Assembly (NCBI GenBank): GCA_964444135.1
Contig: CAYUFX010000145.1
Location: forward strand, 1 to 9,644
Direction of reading: 5' to 3'
Length of the DNA stretch: 9,644 bases
DNA from: NIOZ-UU13 sp964444135
Lineage (GTDB): Bacteria > Planctomycetota > Phycisphaerae > Sedimentisphaerales > Anaerobacaceae
Position numbers and translations under genes: made by a program. Every line of letters starts with the position of its first letter. Position 1 is the first letter of the stretch. This document shows, one piece after another, positions 6,012-9,644 of this stretch. The notes under the pieces are model-generated. The model saw only the letters and a list, made by a program, of their open reading frames with translations. It did no database searches and was not told the origin of the DNA.

Positions 6012-7259
6012 ATGAATAGTGAGTTTTGGTCAATTCCAGAAATTCCTTGTTCACTTTTCGGTGGGAAGTATGAGTTACTTCCTTCGGTTAATGAACTCTT
6101 TGAATTAGAAATGGCAAACTTAGAATTTAGAGTTCTAAACAAAAAAGAGCTTGTTGAACGAAGTGCTTTTTTCAAATCGGTGAACGGAAAATTTACAAAA
6201 CATTACTTACTGTGTTCCAACCACGGTCAAGTTGTAAGTAAAAACCGGTCTGCCAAAACTAAGGCATACTTTGAGAGCGGACAGTTCTCGACAGGATACA
6301 GCACACATAGTTTATTTCCATATCGTGGGAAATTTCATCCCCAGCTTATAAAAGGTTTACTTAATATTATAGGAATAAGAAAGGGAGAGACAATCCTAGA
6401 TCCAATGTGTGGGAGCGGGACAGCCAATATCGAAGCGGCTTTAATGGGAATCAATTCGGTTGCTGTTGATGTTAGTCCCTTTTGTCAACTCATGACCAAA
6501 GCGAAGTACGACGCTCTGACGGTTGACAAAGACATGCTTCTGACTATTAGAAGAAAGGCAGATCAACTATTCGAGTTTTTTATGGAAGGTGATTTCTCAC
6601 AGCGAGTGGCAAAGATTAGGAACACTGAGAAAGTAAAGGTTTACGAGATTTGTCTTCTGGCATTTCTTGATGCAATGGGATACGCAAGGAGAGTCTCGAG
6701 TTCGACACACAAGGAATTATTTACTAAAGTACTGGAACGCTATTTATTGACGATCGAGGATTTTCTAACAAATCCTTTTTTTTATAGAGAAAATTTGGGG
6801 TGCGTGCAAGTATTAACAGAGTCCGACGCACTGAATTTGAAGATAGACGATTGTACCATTGATAGCGTGATCACATCACCGCCATATTCTTTTGCTATCG
6901 ATTATGCCAAAAATGATGGTCCTCAATTAGAATACTTGGGGTATAATGTTGAAAAATTGAGGTCAAAGATGATTGGATTAAAAGGAAAAAGTAAAAGTGA
7001 GAGGCTTAAGAGTTATTTTAAGGATATGGTAAGCGTTTGCTCTGAGATAAAGCGAGTATTGAAGAAAGAAAGATATTTCGTGCTTATAATTGGTTCAAAC
7101 ACAAATCAGACTGGTGGAATTAGGTTGGAAAATACTATCATAGAAATTTGTGAGAGAATCGGGCTAACGCTGGTGAGAAGTATCCTAAAGACAATTAAGG
7201 GAATGCGGAACACTATGAAAGATGAATATGTTCTCATATTCAGGAAAGAGAAAGAGTGA
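6012..7259 (+). CDS. Amino-group DNA methyltransferase (m4C or m6A) of a restriction-modification system
   Basis: 415 residues. HSLFPYRGKFHP (99-110) is the motif X-like entry; motif I, DPMCGSGT (130-137), binds S-adenosylmethionine together with the acidic residue D153 in AVDVSP; motif IV is TSPPY (288-292), the catalytic loop. The order I before IV, with about 150 residues between them, differs from the beta-class enzyme encoded at the end of this operon. SPPY is frequent in N4-cytosine enzymes but not restricted to them, so the methylated base is left open. The segment 160-280 may hold part of the target recognition. The first roughly 95 residues have no recognised domain; an internal Met at residue 34 lacks a ribosome site. 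The chosen ATG has an AGGA about 11 bases upstream, which is a rather long distance. It should protect the host from the nuclease encoded next, whose start overlaps or follows the stop by 2 bases. Confidence 0.85.
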   Translation: MNSEFWSIPEIPCSLFGGKYELLPSVNELFELEMANLEFRVLNKKELVERSAFFKSVNGKFTKHYLLCSNHGQVVSKNRSAKTKAYFESGQFSTGYSTHSLFPYRGKFHPQLIKGLLNIIGIRKGETILDPMCGSGTANIEAALMGINSVAVDVSPFCQLMTKAKYDALTVDKDMLLTIRRKADQLFEFFMEGDFSQRVAKIRNTEKVKVYEICLLAFLDAMGYARRVSSSTHKELFTKVLERYLLTIEDFLTNPFFYRENLGCVQVLTESDALNLKIDDCTIDSVITSPPYSFAIDYAKNDGPQLEYLGYNVEKLRSKMIGLKGKSKSERLKSYFKDMVSVCSEIKRVLKKERYFVLIIGSNTNQTGGIRLENTIIEICERIGLTLVRSILKTIKGMRNTMKDEYVLIFRKEKE

Positions 7260-7261
7260 TC

Positions 7262-8239
7262 ATGAAAACAGTTGAAGATAAATTTAAGACAGTTATTGAA
7301 AAGAATACATTTTACTTTTTCAATCAACGTTTCGAAGAGAAATATGAAGGATATTTGAATTCATTGAAAGAAACTCTATTAGTTCTGAAAAATGATATAG
7401 AGAACAACGGGTTGCGAAAGTCCTCTTTTGAGAAACTTCTGGCAGAGAAGGAAAATGGACTTAGGGCTTTGTTAGCATTAACCGGATTTTCAAATGAGTA
7501 TCTAAAACGAATGACCACGATGATTCGTGTTGTGGATGATAAGGAATTATCGGATTTAGTTCTTAAGGATCATTGGTGCAAAAATGATACGCCGGAAAAT
7601 GTCAAAGAATGGAGTGACAAAACAATTGAGAAGATGATAAAGACCAATAATTACTTCCGAAAAGGACTTGTGAATATGTTCTTTGAAGGCGGGACAATTC
7701 AATTTTTGTCCAGAACACTACCCCTGTTTGAATTAAAAAAGTTAAGTATATCAAAGCTAATGTTTGAAATACCTGAAATGATCGACACGCTTATTAGATA
7801 CAAAGAAAAGGGGTCATATTCAGGCATGAAGGAGAATAATCCAGAGATATTGATTGAGGAGATGTTGAATAATAGGAGTATTTCATTTGAAAAAGGTGAA
7901 TTAGGTGAATTGATTAAGAATGCACCAGATACGAAAAGGACGATGGATTTCATCATCCCCAGTAAGAAACAACCGTCTATTGTTGTTGAGTGCTCATATC
8001 TGGTGACGACCTCTTCAGGTCAAGGTGATAAGTCAAAAACAGAAATATCAATCGATTCTCTGCTAAAAGAGTATTATCCGAGTGCAAGATTTATAGGATT
8101 TGTGGACGGGATTGGTTGGTATGTGCGAAAGGGAGATTTAAAAAGGATGGTGAGTGCCTACGAGGACGTGTTTACCTTTCATAAGAATGAATTAACAAGA
8201 TTTGAAGAGCTATTGTTGGAAGTTTTCGAAAATGATTGA
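7262..8239 (+). CDS. Probable type II restriction endonuclease, DpnII/MboI-like C-terminal half
   Basis: 325 residues from the ATG at 7262, which has AAAGAG 6 bases upstream; a GTG at 7256, overlapping the methyltransferase stop, would add two residues. The N-terminal 200 residues are helical, charged and unrecognised. The C-terminal third has a nuclease-like layout: TMDFIIP (Asp about residue 229), then VVECSYLV (Glu about 243), then SSGQGDKSKTE, and finally ARFIGFVDGIGWYV. This matches, in order, the D / E-x-N / GGSKxxE / TDGxGW pattern known from DpnII and MboI-type endonucleases, here with E-C-S in the second block. The assignment also rests on its place between two methyltransferase genes. 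The recognition sequence cannot be predicted. Low GC, AGA-rich codons and many Lys/Glu residues mark it as part of the acquired segment. A non-cleaving DNA-binding partner is the main alternative. Confidence 0.7.
   Translation: MKTVEDKFKTVIEKNTFYFFNQRFEEKYEGYLNSLKETLLVLKNDIENNGLRKSSFEKLLAEKENGLRALLALTGFSNEYLKRMTTMIRVVDDKELSDLVLKDHWCKNDTPENVKEWSDKTIEKMIKTNNYFRKGLVNMFFEGGTIQFLSRTLPLFELKKLSISKLMFEIPEMIDTLIRYKEKGSYSGMKENNPEILIEEMLNNRSISFEKGELGELIKNAPDTKRTMDFIIPSKKQPSIVVECSYLVTTSSGQGDKSKTEISIDSLLKEYYPSARFIGFVDGIGWYVRKGDLKRMVSAYEDVFTFHKNELTRFEELLLEVFEND
8218..8222 (+). promoter_or_regulatory. Ribosome binding site of the second methyltransferase, inside the nuclease gene
   Basis: GGAAG lies 9 bases before the ATG at 8232 and within the last codons of the nuclease gene. 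It favours this ATG over the in-frame TTG at 8202 and implies translational coupling of nuclease and methyltransferase. Confidence 0.5.
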
Positions 8240-9221
8240 AAAGTATATAAATACAATTAGACAGGGTGATTGTTTGTCCATTTTCAACGATATACCAGAT
8301 GACTGCGTAGACATTACTTTCGCTGATCCCCCATTCAATTTGGGAAAGAAATATGCAAGTTATAAAGATAGTGTTAAATTTGAGGAATACCTGCATTGGT
8401 GTGAAATGTGGATTTCAGAAATGGTCCGGGTTACTAAACCCACAGGATCCATCTTTGTTCATAATATACCACGCTGGCTGACGTATTATTCTTGTTTACT
8501 CAACAAAATGGCAGACTTTAAACACTGGATTTCATGGGATGCTCCGACGGCACCAATGGGGAAATCCCTCCAACCATCTCACTATGGGCTTCTATACTAT
8601 GCTAAGGATGCGAGGCGGAACAAATTCTATGAAATACGCTATCCACACAAGCGTTGTCGAAAATGTGGTTATTTGATAAAAGATTATGGAGGGAAAAAGG
8701 CGGGGCTTCACCCGTTTGGGCCTCTCGTTTCTGACGTTTGGACAGACATTCATAGAATAAAGCATAATAAATATCGTGATGAGCATCCTTGCCAGCTTCC
8801 TATTCATTTATTAGAGCGCATCATATTAATGTCCACAGACGAAGGCGACATTGTCCTTGACCCCTTCGTTGGAACAGGTACTACCGCAATTGCGTCTAAA
8901 AGACTAGGGCGAAAGTATATTTGTTTTGATATAGATGAAGCGTATTCGGAAATAACAGCAAAGAAACTTGCACAGGAAAAAGAAGTATCACAACTTGGTT
9001 CTGTTTGGGTGAGTTTCTTCTTAAACGAAATAATAACTATTAGAGACAAAGATTGGAGTGAGCTATCCAACTTTTATGAATTGCCTTACCCAAACAACAA
9101 AATAGATTACATAAAGATCAACTTTAAGAATAGAAGGGAAGTACTCGGTATTTGCACTTTCTTTAATAAAGGGAACCAAAAAGACCGTTTTGAAGAGGAA
9201 CTACTTTTTCGAATAGAGTAG
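8232..9221 (+). CDS. Beta-class DNA methyltransferase (probable N6-adenine) with C-terminal extension
   Basis: 329 residues from the ATG at 8232, whose first 8 bases overlap the end of the nuclease gene. Motif order is that of the beta class: catalytic DPPFNLGK (32-39), then the target-recognition region, then EHPCQLPIHLLERI (184-197, motif X-like) and the SAM-binding DPFVGTGT (210-217) with CFDID (231-235). DPPF with this order is most common in N6-adenine enzymes. Inside the recognition region, CRKC (142-145) followed by GYLIKDYGGKKAGLHPFGP is a striking block; the single CxxC could be half of a metal site or structural only. The catalytic domain ends near residue 250, yet 79 more residues follow (GSVWVSFFLNEI ... 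LLFRIE) that are not part of the usual fold. It would modify one strand or one form of the target cleaved by the neighbouring endonuclease. A TTG at 8202 would add 10 residues. Confidence 0.88.
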   Translation: MIEKYINTIRQGDCLSIFNDIPDDCVDITFADPPFNLGKKYASYKDSVKFEEYLHWCEMWISEMVRVTKPTGSIFVHNIPRWLTYYSCLLNKMADFKHWISWDAPTAPMGKSLQPSHYGLLYYAKDARRNKFYEIRYPHKRCRKCGYLIKDYGGKKAGLHPFGPLVSDVWTDIHRIKHNKYRDEHPCQLPIHLLERIILMSTDEGDIVLDPFVGTGTTAIASKRLGRKYICFDIDEAYSEITAKKLAQEKEVSQLGSVWVSFFLNEIITIRDKDWSELSNFYELPYPNNKIDYIKINFKNRREVLGICTFFNKGNQKDRFEEELLFRIE

Positions 9222-9421
9222 GTTCAAAAAAGATCTTGTTATTAAAGCTTTATCGTTATCAGGTATGCGAAAAGTGGCTGAAAGACAGACGGCAGAGAAA
9301 GCTTTCTTATGAAGATATAAGCCATTACGAAAAGATAGTAGTAGCACTGGGGGAGACAATTCGACTCATGAAACATATTGACGAAGTAATCGATGACCAC
9401 GGCGGCTGGCCAATAAAATAG
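9194..9421 (+). pseudogene. Orphan C-terminal piece of a type ISP/Eco57I-like restriction-methylase
   Basis: The open frame runs from just after a stop at 9191; the first possible start is a TTG at 9236, giving 61 residues with no ribosome binding site. The sequence contains YRYQVCEKWLKDRRQRKLSY, then HYEKIVVALGETIRLM, and ends IDDHGGWPIK. From memory this is the characteristic extreme C-terminus of large single-chain restriction-methylase proteins of the type ISP (LlaBIII-like) and related groups, which exceed 800 residues. Everything upstream of it in such proteins is missing; the beta-class methyltransferase gene ends 14 bases before the TTG. The simplest reading is a relic of an older defence gene whose 5' part was replaced by the present operon. 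Expression as a small stand-alone protein is possible but unsupported. Confidence 0.6.
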
Positions 9422-9423
9422 AA

Positions 9424-9476
9424 TCCTCTTAGTTAAAATCCCCTCCAAGAGGACCCCCGCCTAAGAATTGCGGGGG
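9424..9476. repeat. Two abutting hairpins after the restriction-modification locus
   Basis: TCCTCTT (9424-9430) pairs with AAGAGGA (9447-9453) across a 16-base loop, and the very next base opens a second perfect stem, CCCCCGC (9454-9460) with GCGGGGG (9470-9476), around a 9-base loop. Neither is followed by a T-run. They may stop or protect the operon transcript, or belong to a mobile palindromic repeat. Confidence 0.55.
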
Positions 9477-9483
9477 CAAGCGG

Positions 9484-9529
9484 GGCTAAATATAAAAACC
9501 CTGGGTAAAACCCAAGGCTAAATATTTTT
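9484..9529. repeat. Direct repeat GGCTAAATAT flanking a hairpin, with T-run
   Basis: GGCTAAATAT occurs at 9484-9493 and 9516-9525, 32 bases apart. Between and partly inside the copies lies a hairpin, TGGGT (9502-9506) with ACCCA (9510-9514), extended by CC/GG beyond one mismatch. After the second copy comes TTTTT (9525-9529), so the hairpin might act as a weak terminator, although the T-run is 8 bases from the stem. Confidence 0.4.
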
Positions 9530-9548
9530 GAGAATGCTTCACTGTTAG

Positions 9549-9563
9549 TCCGTTCCGAACGGA
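9549..9563. repeat. Small perfect hairpin TCCGTT/AACGGA
   Basis: TCCGTT (9549-9554) and AACGGA (9558-9563) pair around a CCG loop and are followed by five As, so it would have a T-run on the minus strand; it could terminate a transcript entering from the right. Confidence 0.35.
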
Positions 9564-9569
9564 AAAAGC

Positions 9570-9599
9570 TTGACTATAGGTGCCATAATATGGTATCCT
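9570..9599 (+). promoter_or_regulatory. Candidate promoter reading out of the right edge
   Basis: TTGACT (9570-9575, five of six consensus bases) and TATCCT (9594-9599, four of six) lie 18 bases apart, and the -10 is preceded by TGG, an extended -10 element. The palindrome CCATA-A-TATGG (9583-9593) sits in the spacer and could be an operator. No gene start is visible before the window ends. Confidence 0.3.
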
Positions 9600-9644
9600 T
9601 TATATAGTTAAAACATACGAACTATTCCTTTGTCTTTTCGAAGG

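Noticed and set aside
9194..9421. Frameshifted continuation of the beta-class methyltransferase
   Set aside because: The fragment belongs to the C-terminus of a different, much larger protein family and the methyltransferase ends with its own stop; no slippery site is visible.

Overview
The window looks like a piece of a bacterial chromosome, most likely from Planctomycetota and probably the Phycisphaerae/Sedimentisphaerales side. This is inferred from gene style: Tat leaders on sugar-modifying proteins, a secreted PQQ-type beta-propeller that starts its mature part with DWPQWRGP, a GH28 enzyme next door, and spacer repeats whose reverse complement reads as LSAVEWA / NKPN-type strings that I recall from annotated planctomycete genomes. 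No rRNA or marker gene is present, so this placement is tentative.

Left half (1-5103), all genes on the + strand. It holds the 3' part of a GH28 polygalacturonase-type enzyme, a spacer with a nested palindromic repeat, a Tat-exported aldo/keto reductase with an intact D-Y-K-H tetrad, a Sec-exported PQQ-like beta-propeller protein 11 bases downstream, and, after a 169-base spacer with a plausible promoter and an operator-like palindrome, a Tat-exported protein with features of the NodB deacetylase fold. These look like an exported polysaccharide-processing cluster (pectin-like or other uronic-acid polymers, by inference).

Middle (5104-6011). About 0.9 kb without a convincing gene. It is built of interspersed repeats: two 34-base units at a 46-base period, short tandem repeats, and three mini-hairpins sharing the decamer GCCTnCTGGC at a 20-21-base spacing. 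It ends in a G/T-rich, then A/T-rich leader. Base composition falls clearly from here on, and AGA/AGG arginine codons become common, which suggests an acquired segment.

Right half (6012-9421). A tightly packed restriction-modification operon: an amino-group DNA methyltransferase with motif order I then IV (DPMCGSGT, then TSPPY), a probable type II restriction endonuclease that resembles the DpnII/MboI group near its C-terminus, and a beta-class methyltransferase (DPPF, then DPFVGTGT) with an unexplained C-terminal extension. Junctions are +2 (or an overlap) and an 8-base overlap. Two methyltransferases of different classes around one nuclease suggest either an asymmetric target site or a DpnII-like division of labour. 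Directly after the operon lies an orphan stretch matching the extreme C-terminus of large type ISP/Eco57I-like restriction-methylase proteins, a likely relic of an earlier defence gene at the same locus. The window closes with a run of hairpins and direct repeats (9424-9563) and a possible outward-facing promoter.
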